DNA from: Haematobia irritans
Lineage: Eukaryota; Arthropoda; Insecta; Diptera; Muscidae
Length of the DNA: 64,000 nt
NCBI RefSeq assembly: GCF_050003625.1
Contig: NC_134400.1
Coordinates: 54,316,066-54,380,065, forward strand
Direction of reading: 5' to 3'
The notes under the pieces were generated by a model. The model worked only from the letters and a program-made list of their open reading frames with translations, did no database searches and had not been told where the DNA came from. Of the stretch, positions 23,197 to 35,417 are shown piece by piece (positions within the stretch are counted from its first letter, which is position 1; the number at the start of each line of letters is the position of its first letter). The position numbers and the translations under genes are program-made.

Positions 23197-24071
23197 TAGA
23201 TGCAAACATATATTAATTTGGAAATAGCCTATAAACATATATGTGTTTAGAAAGAGAGGCCTAGAGAGTATGCTGCAAGTAAAATAATGGAAGTAACCAA
23301 TTGGCACCTTAAAAATATATCCACCCAAAGAAAATTTCATTAAAATTTTTTACTTTTAATTTTTTGTTTGTATTGAAACACAATACAAACAATATTTTGT
23401 TTGGACCAACCCTGAAAATATATATGCTCGAAGCAAAATGTGTTTGGGGTATATGTTACAGAAGCGATTTTTTTGAGGGTGTGGGAAACTTAACTTTATC
23501 ACTAAGTGGATGAATATATTGCACCTATTTTAGCGGATGGAATACCACCTTCATATACGAACCATTGGCTATAGCATAGCGATCTTTACGCACATCTCAG
23601 ATATAATCTATATATGTATATGAAATCCGAGTTATGTTTGTTTGAATGTTTGTGGTCAAAATAGGGTACTTCGGTTTTTGATATCTGGTCTATATATGGC
23701 CCTTTTACGGAGGACGTTTGGAGAGGTTATGAAATTAATGTGGGGTACCTCACCCTTGCCCAACTTTTTGAAAATCTGACCAAAATTATCTGATTTATTT
23801 GAAATTTTCAGGGAAGGTTAAGATGGCGTCTAAACAAAGATGTTTGGTCGGAGATGGGGACCTCCCTCCTCTGTGTCCAACTTTGTTTAAAGTACAGTGC
23901 AATAAATAAACTTCTCCGATTTACATGAAATCTATCGAGGACTTGGGGAAGGTTACGAAATTATGTGTGGTACCTGATTTTTTAATATTTGATCGGTGAG
24001 GGGACCTCATCATTGTGCGACCTTGTGAAAATTCCAGATATGCATGCCAAATTTGGTCAAAATCGGTTCGG

Positions 24072-24479
<408 letters not shown>

Positions 24480-24842
24480 TTCGCCCGATTTAGACCATAT
24501 AAAGAGAGTTGAATTAATTAAGTTAAAAATCGGCTCAGATTTTGAGAAACCCCCCATATATATGTTCTTCCGATTTTGGAAAATATTGCCAAAATACCCA
24601 TATTTTCTTGCTAAATCGCCATTGCTAAGTCGAAAACTTGTAAAACTGACTCAATTTACCTATACCTCTAATACATATCTATCGACCGATAAATCATAAA
24701 TACACTTTTGTGAAAATGCATAAAATGTATTTAGATTTAAATATTTCCCATCTTTTTTACTAATATTGTGCTCCGCCCCAGGGAATCGTTAGAAGTCTAG
24801 AAATTTTGTCCAAATCGGTTCAGATTTAAATACATATATGTA

Positions 24843-25269
24843 CACTGAAAACAAAGTGAACCCTATATGGCACTAAAACCAATTTAATTCTATTTTAGTA
24901 GATAGAATTATTATGCTTCGAGAAAGTTTCTTTGACTTGAATATTTTTTTGCGTACGTTAGTTAAATGAACTAAAATAGGGGAAAATTATACACAAATGA
25001 AGCGTAAAAATGTACTAAATTCGTATCTCCCACAGAATTTCTTAAAAATTGTAAACTTTACCAAAATTTCGCCCATCTTGAACTTCGTATGACACTAAAG
25101 GCATGTTTGCAAATTTTTCTTCAAACTACGAAATTTTCTTTAACAAGAGAAAAAATAATTCTGTCTAATAATTTTTCTTGAGTTTGTCGAAATATAATTA
25201 CTTATTTTCGAAAAATATTTATTATTTCTGTGAAATCGGAGAGACATCTGCATTCACTGTTTTTTAGTG
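24843..25269. mobile_element. TA-target MITE without tRNA-like sequence
   Basis: Ends CACTGAAAACAAAGTGAA and TTCACTGTTTTTTAGTG, flanked by TA (24841-24842, 25270-25271). The paralogous empty site is seen in family Q at about 2304-2334, where AAATATATGTATATGG is uninterrupted. No coding region. Confidence 0.8.
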
Positions 25270-25297
25270 TATATGTACACATAAACCTTTACATATA

Positions 25298-25754
25298 CAC
25301 CCATAGAAAAAATTATGAACATTTCGAAACGATCCGTTCATGAACGTGAATCAACACACATCTGTTGTCAAACTGAGAACAGATGGAGTCAATCTGATAA
25401 CGTAAAAATGACACCATACGTTGTCAAAACAACAACCAGTGTTCATGATCTGAAAACGTAATGATAATTTATAAAGAAAATTAAAAAAAAAAAAAAGATT
25501 TCCGCTACCGTGACTCGAACCTGTGTTGCCTGCACGATATGCATTAACAGTCGCCTTAACACATTGCACCAACGGCGGAGTTGCCATAACAACGTCTAAC
25601 GATTATTTTAAGACTTTTCATGGCCAAAGAAAAACGAATGGTGTTCATGAAATTGTGAACGCCGTGGACGAAATCGTGAACATTCGTTTTGATTTTTCTG
25701 AACGTTTCTGTTTCACGATTCACGATTGTGCAAGGCAATTTTTTTCTATTAGTG
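25298..25754. mobile_element. TA-target MITE carrying a tRNA-like sequence
   Basis: Ends CACCCATAGAAAAAATT and AATTTTTTTCTATTAGTG, flanked by TA (25296-25297, 25755-25756). Subterminal regions are rich in GTTCATGAACG and GTGAAC-type inverted motifs. A tRNA-like sequence occupies 25502-25580 on the minus strand. Confidence 0.75.
25502..25580 (-). other. tRNA-like sequence C
   Basis: Minus strand: TTGGTGCAATGTG A-box region and GGTTCGAGTCA B box with a somewhat long spacing, flanked by CTCCGCCG and GGTAGCGG. It differs from types A and B, so it is a separate capture. Stems are incomplete; a working tRNA is unlikely. Confidence 0.5.
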
Positions 25755-26770
25755 TAGCACTAAACAAAGTTGACGTTGTTGAGATGGTATCGAAAATGGA
25801 AATCTATAAATCTAAATCTATAATATTGTCGGTCCCGCCCAACTTTAGACTTTCCTTTTTTGTTTTTTTTATATAACACGAATATATCCCGATACCAGGA
25901 TTTTACTTAAATTTCTTAAATTATTTGTTAAAAATGTTGTGTTTATATAAATATATGTTGAAGATTATTGGTATTTATTCGTATATTACGCTGTAGATTT
26001 ATGCCATAATATAATTTGTTGACAATAGAAGCCAATTGGCCCTAAATGTATACGCTAAAAAAACAGTGAACCCACCATGAAGAACATTTTTGGTTAATTT
26101 TAGAAAATTTAGATTATTTTTAGAAAATTTTAACTAAACAGTATTACAAACGCTGACATCACGCCGATATCACAAAAATAAGTGAATTCAATATTGCATG
26201 AACATTTTAACGTCAAATAAATTTGTCCACATTGGATCTAACACAATTTGTAAATCGTTCAAAAAAGACTAGTGTCGATTGGTCAAAAGAAATGCCAAGG
26301 CAGATTTAGTAAGTTAGTTTTAGTACAAAAACAAAAATGTCAGTCGCCATATTGAAACTTTGATTGTCAGTCACATTGAAATTGAAATCACATTAAATTT
26401 AAAATGGAGAAAATCTGGAAATGTATATACACGCAAAGAAAAAAAACGTTTGGAAAACGTGTACCGAAAACGTTTTTCTTTTGTTAGAGTTTTTTGAATT
26501 GCTTCGAAAAGTATACACTTTTATCACCAAAAAAATTCGTTTGTTACACAATTTTTATTTTTTCAATAAAAAGAGTTATTTTTGAACCAACAACACAGTC
26601 CATTTCGTTTATATCAAACACTGTTCTTTTCTGACTTTAGGTCTTTAATAAGACACATTTTACAGTTCATAGTAAAAATTTAATATAGTAGAATGTAATG
26701 TTGAACATTTTTTCGGAATCTTCCGACCATATCTGGAATATATGTAAAAAAAAAAAACAAAAAAAAAACT

Positions 26771-26842
26771 GGTCGAAGCAGGGATCGAACCCACGACCCT
26801 TGGCATGCAAGTCCGACGTAGCAACCACTGCTCCACGGTCCC
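26771..26842 (-). other. tRNA-like sequence B
   Basis: Minus strand: TGGAGCAGTGGTTGC, then GGGTTCGATCCCTGC, with an intact T stem. The acceptor stem pairs poorly. Confidence 0.6.
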
Positions 26843-26956
26843 AAACTAAATGTATTTTTCTGTTAAATAAACTTTGTTTAATCGGCTCGTGGGCGCCGCA
26901 AGCTATGCTATATTAATATAACTTATATGGATAATTAGCTATTGATGACAATAACA

Positions 26957-27029
26957 GCTACGTAGCTCAGTGGATAGTGTGCTGCCGTACAAATTGCATG
27001 GTCCGCGGTTCGATTCTCAGTCCAGGCGA
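26957..27029 (+). other. tRNA-like sequence A
   Basis: TAGCTCAGTGGATAGTG (A box) and GGTTCGATTCT (B box). Same type as 3466-3537. Confidence 0.6.
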
Positions 27030-27348
27030 AAGGTAAAAAAAAATTTAAAAATTTATAAAATCGTATAATTTCTTCTACATTGTTTGTATTACAGAAAAAG
27101 GTGCTAAGAACTAAAAAACTTAGTGGAAGTGAGAAAGATGTGGGGGAAAATGCAATTAGCCAGAAAAAATTTTTTTTGAGTTAGTCTTTATGAAATTGCT
27201 TTTACATCCTGGAAAAGAATAAACGTTTATCACAAAAAGTATATACTTTTCTTCCAAATACACTTCCTTTCAACGAAAAGCAAATGAGAAACGAACTTTG
27301 TTTGTCTAAAATTTCGTTTGGGAGGAAAGAATTATTTTTTTGCGTGTA

Positions 27349-27869
27349 TGTATGCTTCGAAATATGAGGAAATGTGTTACGGTTCGCAAGAATAATTGAA
27401 ATAATTCTTACCATCAATTTTGAGGACAATATATTTCGATACTTTTATGTCATAAATTTAAAGCAAATTGAAAATTTCAAAATTTTTGGTATAAAATAAT
27501 TTTATTTTGAATTTTTATTTTTATTGTCACAATTGTCAATTAAACATTGGCGTAGCTAGCAACATTTTCGTAAGGGGTAAAAACTACAATGTGTGCTCAT
27601 TGTGAAGATACCTCAAAAAGAGAAAAAAGAAATTCTTGAAGATGGGAAGAAACCAGAATATTTTATTCAATGATATATAATCATAGATTGAAGAAATACT
27701 GCATGGTATTTGGTAGGGGGAGATGACAAACTCATAAAATCCCTTTAGCTACTCCCATGCCATTAAGCAAATACCGAAAATCAAAGTTCTGCTCAAACGA
27801 AAAAATTGTAATCACCTGATAGCTTGAAACTACCTTCCTAAATATATCTTGAGAAATGCCTTCAAAATA
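27349..27869. other. Unassigned AT-rich sequence
   Basis: A hAT-like end motif CATTGGCGTAGCTAGCAAC at about 27545 resembles the end of the element at 36566, but no partner end was found. Otherwise nothing recognised. Confidence 0.4.
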
Positions 27870-28165
27870 CGGTTGTGGTGCTTCGAAACACGTCTGTGAC
27901 ATCGTGAAAGTAAACAGCAGTCGATTGTATGGGTGTTTCAAGATGAGCCAAATCCAACAAAAGTTTCTCTCGCACGAATCACTTTCAAGCAAATGATCGC
28001 TTGTTTTTTCGGAAAACCATACCACTAGCATTTTTGAGCACTTAAAACGCCTATTTGATGGGTTTACCGCAGTATAGTCCCGACTTGGCACCGAATGACT
28101 TCTTCTTATTCTCATACGTAAAAAATAAAACGAGATGTCAACGTTTTTCGATACACGGATGAAAG
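27870..28165 (+). pseudogene. DD34D mariner transposase fragment
   Basis: Reads as the middle of a mariner transposase: SIVWVFQDEPNPTKV, then KQMIACFFGK. It then jumps by internal deletion to YSPDLAPNDFFLF and YVKNK. Several frameshifts, no ends. Same family as 18925-19330 and 32664-33426. Confidence 0.7.
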
Positions 28166-29821
28166 AGATATTAATTGTCGGAAAACATGATGTATGTTTT
28201 CCGTGAAAATGGAACATGGTGCCTTAAAAGCTGCTTGGGGCAGAGAATGAAGTCGACCCATTTTTATCGGCCGCGGCTGATACTAAAATTTTGCCTCCGG
28301 CGGCAAACTAAGCCAATATAAATTTGTATATTCGGTGGCGGACGTTTGTCCATTATAAAATAAAATATAGTTTATCGGAATGGTTATGAGATTAGTTGTA
28401 CTACCAATCTTAAATACAATCAAATTTACATATTATTCATATCTTTTGAGCAAGCTCTTTGCGAAATTATTATAGAAACTTAATATTGAATAATTGTGGC
28501 AGAAAATACATTAATTATTAAAACATTATTGTGTTTTTATACCCACCACCATAGAATGGTGACGGGGGTATAATAAGTTTGTCATTCCGTTTGTAACACA
28601 TCGAAATATCGATTTCCGACTATATAAAGTATATATATTCTTGATCAGGGAGAAACTCTAAGACGATATAACGATGTCCGTCTGTCTGTCTGTCTGTTAT
28701 AATCACGCTACAGTTTTCAATAATGAAGCAATCGTACTGAAATTTTGCACAAACTCGTCTTTTGTCTGCAGGCGGGTCAAGTTCGAAGATGGGCTATATC
28801 GATCCAGGTTTTGATATAGTCCCCATATAAACCGACCTCTCGATTTGGGGTCTTGGGCTTATAGAAATCGTAGTTTTTATCCAATTTGCCTGAAATTGGA
28901 AATCTAGAGGTATTGTAGGACCACAAATACGTGTGCCAAAAATTGTGAGTATCGGTCCATATTTTGGTATAGCCCCCATATAGACCGATCTCCCGATTTT
29001 ACTTCTTGGGCTTATAGAAACCGTAGTTTTTATCCAAATTGCCTGAAATTGGAAATCTAGAGGTACTTGAGGACCATCAAAAGGTGTGCCGAAAATGGTC
29101 TGTATCCTTCCATGTTTTGGTATAGTCCCCATATAGACCGATCTCCCGATTTTACATCTTGGGTTTATAGAATCCGTAGTTTATATACAATTTGCTGAAA
29201 TTGGAAATTTATAGGTATTTTAGGACCATAAAGAGGTTTGCCACAAATGGTCAGTGTCGGTCCATGTTTTGATATAGCCCCCATATAGACCGATATCCCG
29301 ATTTTACTACTTGGGCTTCTAGAATCCGGAGTTTTTATCCAATTTGCCTGAAATTGGAAATCTAAAGGTATTTTCGGGCCATAAAGAGGTTTGCCGAAAA
29401 CGGTGAATATCAGTCCATATTTTAGTATAGCCCCCATAAGAACGATCTCCCGATTTAACTCCTTGGGTTTCTAGAAACCGTAGTTTTTATCCGATTTGCC
29501 TGAAATTGTAAATATTCTGGTATTTTAGGCTCACAAAAACGTGTATCGGATTAAGTTTTTATAGGTCCTTTTGGTAATGCCTCCATATAGACCGTCTTCA
29601 CTTCTTGATGGTATAGAAGGCGAACTGATCATGAAAATTGCTTGAAACTCAATGTAAAATTTCCAGATTTTACTTCTCGGGTGAAAATCTACAGATTTAA
29701 GATTTCAAATCAAGACGTTATTTAATAATTTTCTTGCACACTTACAAGAGATGTTAATGATTCCTCTAAAACTCAAACAAAAATGGTTCTTATAAATCCA
29801 GAATCTGATACAGTCCTCATA

Positions 29822-31118
29822 AAGGGTGATACGGTCAAAATTTGGTCAATATAAACTTGACGTATTTCTTTCAATTTTGCATTTAAAAAACCTGAACACC
29901 CCTCATTTTGAAGGTGTGTTTGTGTGTGTAGAATGTTGCTCCTATTTTGATTTTGGAATTCACTCTTCAGTTGTCAAAATGACGCCCAAGCAAGAAGAGC
30001 AGCGTATAAAAATTTTGCTCGCGCATCGCGAAAATCCGAGCTACTCGCAGGCAAAGCTGGCAAAATCGCTAAAAGTTGCCAAATCAACCGTTACAAATGT
30101 AATTAAAGTGTTTGGGGAACGTTTGTCGACAGCCAGGAAGTCTGGATCGGGGGGAAATCGAAAACCGGAAGCCGCTGAGACGACAAAGAGAGTTGCCGGT
30201 AGTTTCAAGCGAAACTCTAACCTCTCTCTCCGAGATGCCCCAAATAAGCTGGGTGTATCGTCTACAACCGTGCATCAAGCCAAAAAACGAGCCGGACTAT
30301 CGACTTACAAGAAGGTTGTGACTCCAAATCGCGATGATAAACCAAATACGACGGCCAAAGCGCGATCCCGGAGGCTGTACACCACGATGCTGACGAAGTT
30401 TGACTGCGCGGTAATGGACGACGAAACGTACGTCAAGGCCGACTACAAGCAGCTTCCGGGACAGGAGTTTTATTCGGCAAAAGGAAGGGGAAAGGTAGCA
30501 GATAAAACTGTCAAAGTTCGCAAAGAAATATCTGGTTGGGCAAGCCATCTGTACCTGTGGCTTGAAAAGAAGCATTTCTTGGTTGACAGTCCCGGAAGCT
30601 ATGAATCCGGGACTGTCAACCAAGAGATTTACGTGAAAGAGTGTTTGAATAAACGTCTGCTGCCTTTCCTGTTCCGTACTGTTTTAGCCGGATTTGGCAT
30701 CTTGCCATTACGGTAAAAAGACCATGGAGTGGTACGCCGCCAACAACGTGCAGGTGGTTCCCAAGGACAAGAACCCTCCCAACACGCCAGTGCTCCGCCC
30801 AATTGAGAAATACTGGGCTATTGTCAAGCGGAACCTAAAGAAGACCAAAAAAACTGCTAAGGACGAGCAGCAGTTCAAGACAAACTGGCTTTCTGCGGCG
30901 AAGAAGGTGGACAAGGTGGCTGTACAAAATCTGATAGCAGGTGTCAAGCGTGAGGCCCGGCAATTCGGATTTGGAAAAGCGAAAGCCTAACTGAATATTT
31001 TTCCTGAATTTTATACTAAGTGAACTTGAAAAAGAAATTTAAATTTGATTTTTTATATAAACGATTTCACCGATTTACACGCGTTTTCCCTTGACCAAAT
31101 TTTGACCGTATCACCCTT
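29822..31118 (+). mobile_element. DD37E Tc1/mariner-type element (copy 2)
   Basis: TA-flanked (29820-29821, 31119-31120), with the same AAGGGTGATACGGTC ends as copy 1 at 11961. Inserted into a family S element. Confidence 0.9.
29979..30990 (+). pseudogene. DD37E transposase, frameshifted
   Basis: Begins at the ATG at 29979 (MTPKQEEQ); any open frame upstream runs through the inverted repeat and is not coding. Both glutamines that are amber codons in copy 1 are intact here. The reading frame is broken by a 14 bp deletion near 30501, an inverted local insertion at about 30577-30605, and a further 14 bp deletion near 30670. The DNA-binding N-terminus and the MDDETYV motif are in the first frame, and the PIEKYW glutamate lies in the last (30694-30990). 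Inactive. The copies at 11961 and here carry complementary defects. Confidence 0.9.
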
Positions 31119-31266
31119 TAGGTGAAATTTTTAAATTTATCTTTGGGAAGTGTCCTCAAGTCCTCAAGCCCTCCTGAAATTTCAAAGGAAACCCTAATAT
31201 TTGGTTCATGGTGGTGGGTATTTAAAATTCGGCCCGGCCGAACTTACTGCTGTATATACTTGTTTT

Positions 31267-32660
31267 GAGTCGAGATGAGCCGACAAATTCTGCGGCGTCG
31301 ACTGCCAAAAAAGGGTCGGCTAACACTAAAGCGGCGCGACTCGGCGGTTACATTCTCCGGTAGACATGAATATTTTGAAAAACAATAAAGCGATTTTCGA
31401 CAATTAATATTTGTTTTTGTTTGTCTCTAATCCCGAAATAAAAAAAGTAACCCTCGTAACGCAGGGTATAAGTAGATTATGCAGTTTTCCAATATAATAT
31501 TTGGCAATAGAATTGTGTCTGAAAATATTCAAATTCACTGTGCTACACTAAGTCATGGCAAATGGAGAATACATGTACCCACACACAAACCTACATAAAA
31601 ATCACAAAATGAAGTAGAATTTGAGTTTGGAATGCCGTAATTATGGAGGTGGAATACATTTTCATTTCCACCTCCGCAATATTCAACTATGCAACTAGAC
31701 GTGGATGGGGTAGATGGTCCTTGGAAAACACGAAAAACAATAATTGCATTCACATACTAACACATGCGGACTCACACGTCCATAGTTCGGTAAAGATCTG
31801 TTATAGATATTTCCCACACACACACACATTGGGTCATATGGTCGGTCCCTACAGGCAATTAGAAAAAGTAACGTACATTAAAAACAAAAAAAGGTAATAA
31901 CGAAATATAAGGAAGGCCTATACAAAAATTCTATTGTACCAAAACCACCACAAACAGACAAACATATACACTCTCCAATTTAAGCGACTGAGTAAGGAAT
32001 ACATCGCCTGTGAGAGCATTAATTCATACAACAGCGGGCTAGCAGGTATTTTTCACAACAGAGTTTTTTTTTTCGAAAAAAATGTAACAGATGAATTGAA
32101 CTCGTGCTACGTCTACATACTAATATGGAAGGTTGGGGGTTAAATGTTGTTGCAGGTGTAGCATAATCATTGAACGGAACGAATGTTCCATTAAGGAGCA
32201 AACTAAACCGCCAAAAGAGCTCGCACACTCACATCTGTGTTATTAAGCCACAGCTCCATAGGGGATGTAAACTAACTTCCCAAGCAGGCGAAGACAAAAA
32301 GAAAAAAAAAACAAACATACACTTGTCGCATTCCATGGTGCGTTGCACCGGTCAAAGGCGGGCTAATAGCCATGGCAAAAAAGTGAAGAGCTGAGAGGCA
32401 GATCTACATAGTGATCGAAATTATTTTTTAAATTACAAAGAAACCTGTTTTCGTATTGTTGATAAACAGCTTGCAGTGACGAAAGTGCAAAATAGTTTTT
32501 TTGTTAAAGGATTCCCAGGACCTAATTTAAATAAAGAATAAGGGAAAGTCGTTGATGCACCTTCAATTTTACAATACCAACAACTGCATTGTAACAGATT
32601 GAAAATAATAAATTACACCAAAAATAGAAATGAAGAAAGCTCGATGAGGCCGAATTATAG
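31267..32660. other. Possible non-repetitive sequence, no gene found
   Basis: Less repeat-like than its surroundings. A short hairpin GGAGGTGGAA/TTCCACCTCC lies at about 31643-31678. No frame with recognisable protein features. It may be single-copy intergenic DNA, but copy number cannot be judged from one window. Confidence 0.35.
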
Positions 32661-32663
32661 GTA

Positions 32664-33426
32664 CGAGGGTTGGTTTTTTATTTTTCGTGATTAGAGAACA
32701 AAAACAAATATTAATTATCGAAAATCCCTTTATTGTTTTTCAAACAAAAATCCCCATTAAGCTTCATACACTTTTACATGCGTTTGAATCAATTGTCGAA
32801 GCACTTTCCCCCTCTTATTGATGTATCTCCAAAACATGCATTCTGAACGCATCAAGTGCTTCGAAAAACGTTGACCTCTCATTTTTTACGTAGGGAATAA
32901 AAAAGTCATTCTTGCCAATCGATGTTTTGAGTGCTTAAAACTGTAGTTATTTGAGCCGAGTGTGAGAGGTCGCATTGTTGTAGTGAAGAGAGTTGGTTTT
33001 CCTGATTTCTTGGAAGATAACTGGCAAACAAATGTTCATGCAATATTGAATGTATGCTGATTCCATAAATGGGTAATGTAACATCAGTTGTCGCACAGCA
33101 TCAATGGTTTCCGGAACAATGACAGATTTTAGACCGATCTTCACGAAATTCGTCTTGGAATGAACTACGACCTTGGTTGAATTCACCATACCATCAAAAA
33201 ACTGGTTCCACGTCGAATGTTGCAAAAACTAATCGCACGAAAGTGTTTACGATTTACTTCCATTTTTGGGCGAGATGAATCTTTTAACATAAGTTGCCGT
33301 AAATTACACAAATAGAGCTCGTATTCCAAACCTTCTGAATACGTATAACCTCAAAAATGTCAAGATTTACAATGGAGCGGTCAGTTGGCAGATTGCAACA
33401 CTCCTAGATATAAAAGGCAACCCTCG
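32664..33426 (-). mobile_element. DD34D mariner, internally deleted copy
   Basis: TA-flanked (32662-32663, 33427-33428), with terminal repeats CGAGGGTTGG/CAACCCTCG. The minus strand retains pieces of transposase: ICLPVIFQEIRKTN, then, in other frames, NDFFIPYVKNE and EALDAFRMHVLEI. The N-terminal DNA-binding and first catalytic regions are gone. Subfamily not assigned. Confidence 0.8.
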
Positions 33427-33428
33427 TA

Positions 33429-33706
33429 ACATTCACCATGGATCGTATGCAAGAATTTCTCCGTAAGGCAATAACTTGTGATCAGGGTCATAGATGGCAA
33501 TACAATATCAGGATTTTTTCTACACAGAAAAAATACGTTTTATTAAATTTTGATAAAAATATTTATCAAAAATTATTGAAAATTTGATAAAGTTTTGCAT
33601 TGATATTTTGAATTTCTTTATAGATTTTGTCTTTGATAAAAAATTTTCATAAAGATTTTGTTATGATTTATTAATTAGTTGCTTGATAAAAAAAAATCAA
33701 CTCCAA
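33429..33706. other. AT-rich sequence with TTTGATAAA motifs
   Basis: Repeated TTTGATAAA and TTTATCAAA in both orientations near 33540-33690 suggest a small inverted-repeat element, but no borders were found. Confidence 0.3.
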
Positions 33707-35134
33707 TTTTTATACCCTCCACCATAGGATGGGGGTATATTAACTTCGTTATTCCGTTTGTAACACATCGAAATATTGCTCTAAGACCCAATAATGTATA
33801 TATATTCTGGGTCGTGGTGGAATTCTGAGTCGATCTGAGTATGTCCGTCCGTCTGTTGAAATCACGCTAACTTCCGAACGAAACAAGCAATCGACTTGAA
33901 ACTTGGCACAAGTAGTTGTTATTGATGTAGGTCGGATGGTATTGCAAATGGGCCATATCGGTCCACTTTTACGTATAGCCCCCATATAAACGGACCCCCA
34001 AATTTGGCTTGCGATTGCTCTAAGAGAAGCAAATTTCATCCGATCCGGCTGAAATTTGGTACATGGTGTTACTATATGGTCTCTAACAACCATGCAAAAA
34101 TTGGTCCATATTGGTCCACTTTTAAGTATAGCCCCCATATAAACGGACCCCCAAAATTTGGCTTGCGATTGCTCTAAGAGAAGCACATTTCATCCGATCC
34201 TGCTGAAATTTGGTACGTGGTGTACGTATATGGTCTCTAACAATCATGCAGAAATTGGTCCATATAGGTCCATAATTACATATAGCCCCCATATAAATCG
34301 ATTCCCAGATTTGTCCTCCGGAGCCTCTTGGAGGAGCAAAATTCATCCGATCCAGTTGAAATTTGGAACATGGTGTTAGAATGTGGTCTCTGAGAAACAC
34401 GCAAGAATTGGTCCATATCGGTCCATAATTATATATAGCCCCCATATAAACCGTTCCCCAGATTTGATTTCAGGAGCCTCTTGGAGGAGCAAAATTCATC
34501 CGATCCGGTTGAAATTTGCAACGTGGTGTTAGTATAAGGCCGCTAATAACCATGCCAAAATTGGTCCGTATCGGTCTACAGTTATATATAGCCGATCCCC
34601 AATCACACAAAACTTGGTACATATCGGTTCATAATCATGGTTGCCACTCGAGCCAAAAATAATCTACCAAAATTTTATTTTTATAGAAAACATTGTCAAA
34701 ATGTTATTTCTATAGAAATTTTTGTCAAAATTTTATTTCTATAGAAAATTTTGTTAAAATTTTATTTCTATAGAAAATTGATTCCAAATTTTATTTCTAT
34801 AGAAAATTTTTTCCAAATTTTATTTCTGTAGAAATTTTTTTCCAAATTTTACTTCTATAGAAAATGTTGTCAAAATTTTATTTCTATAGATACTTTAAAC
34901 TTAATTATATACGTATTTAATCGGCCTTTTTAGTTTAATATATACCACGTATGGACTATGTGGTATATATTACGGTGTTAGGAAGTTTTAAGATACCTTG
35001 CCATCGGCAAGTGTTACCGCAACCCAAGTAATTCGATTGTGGATGACAGTCTTCAGTAGAAGTTTCTACGCAATCCATGGTGGAGGGTACATAAGCTTCG
35101 GCCTGGCCGAACTTACGGCCGTATATACTTGTTT
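33707..35134 (+). mobile_element. Mini-me-like repeat, family P
   Basis: Starts TTTTATACCCTCCACCATAG, then CATTCCGTTTGTAACACATC, AATGTATATATATTCTGGG, GTCCGTCCGTCTG, and about 110-170 bp tandem units with 'ATATAGCCCCCATATAA' and 'TTCATCCGATCC'. A 31 bp minisatellite follows (TTTCTATAGAAAATTTTGTC type) at 34660-34895. It ends GCCTGGCCGAACTTACGGCC and TATATACTTGTTT. Frames such as repeated GPIWTNFC on the minus strand are artefacts. Confidence 0.75.
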
Positions 35135-35417
35135 CCCTTCAAACTACAAAATTTTCTTTAATAAGCGAAAGAAATAAATTAAATTTTCTTGAATTTGTCG
35201 AAAAGACATTTATGCCCTGTTCCTGTATATCGAATGAATCTCATTCGAAAGAAAGGCATTCAACCGCCGAACGGAACGGACGTGTTTTTAATAGCGGATA
35301 AAATCATCGTAATAAGTACCTACTAACTTCCTACTACTTCAAGTGTGGTGGGATATTAGGCCACCATGCAGAGAAATTCAAAGACACCCACTGGGGTGAA
35401 ACGGCTGATGTGACGGT

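Larger units (their letters stand above)
20178..23481. mobile_element. TA/CA-target MITE split by a LINE
   Basis: Left part 20178-20340 starts CACGGACGATAAAGACTG; right part 23197-23481 ends GCGATTTTTTTGAGGGTG. Flanking dinucleotides are TG on both sides. Related to the intact copies at 42334-43316 and 48308-49297, in which TTGGATGCAAACATATATT is continuous where the LINE has inserted here. Confidence 0.75.
26430..27346. mobile_element. TA-target MITE with inverted pair of tRNA-like sequences
   Basis: Ends CACGCAAAGAAAAAAAACG and ATTATTTTTTTGCGTG, flanked by TA (26428-26429, 27347-27348). It holds tRNA-like B on the minus strand (26771-26842) and tRNA-like A on the plus strand (26957-27029), joined by a spacer with CGGCTCGTGGGCGCCGCAAG. 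This is the same module as in the MITE at 3164, in reverse orientation between different outer ends. Confidence 0.75.
28534..31266 (+). mobile_element. Mini-me-like repeat, family S (copy 2)
   Basis: Begins TTTTTATACCCACCACCATA, with AGTATATATATTCTTGATC and a (GTCT)n core near 28676-28697. About four tandem units of around 140 bp follow, and it ends with TTCGGCCCGGCCGAAC and GTATATACTTGTTTT. The DD37E element at 29822-31118 is inserted near its 3' end. Minus-strand frames over the tandem units are artefacts. Confidence 0.75.

Noticed and set aside
24835..25278. 9 bp TATATGTAC on both sides of the MITE as its target duplication
   Set aside because: The empty site in family Q near 2304-2334 and the other family members support TA; the longer match comes from TA-rich host sequence.
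26957..27029. Functional tRNA genes
   Set aside because: A and B boxes are good but acceptor stems do not pair and D and anticodon stems are poor in all copies seen.
27545..27565. CATTGGCGTAGCTAGC as a complete hAT-like element
   Set aside because: Only one end is visible; no partner end or 8 bp duplication.
31451..31462. AACCCTCGTAA as a solo mariner end
   Set aside because: The match to the 32664 element end is short and unpaired.
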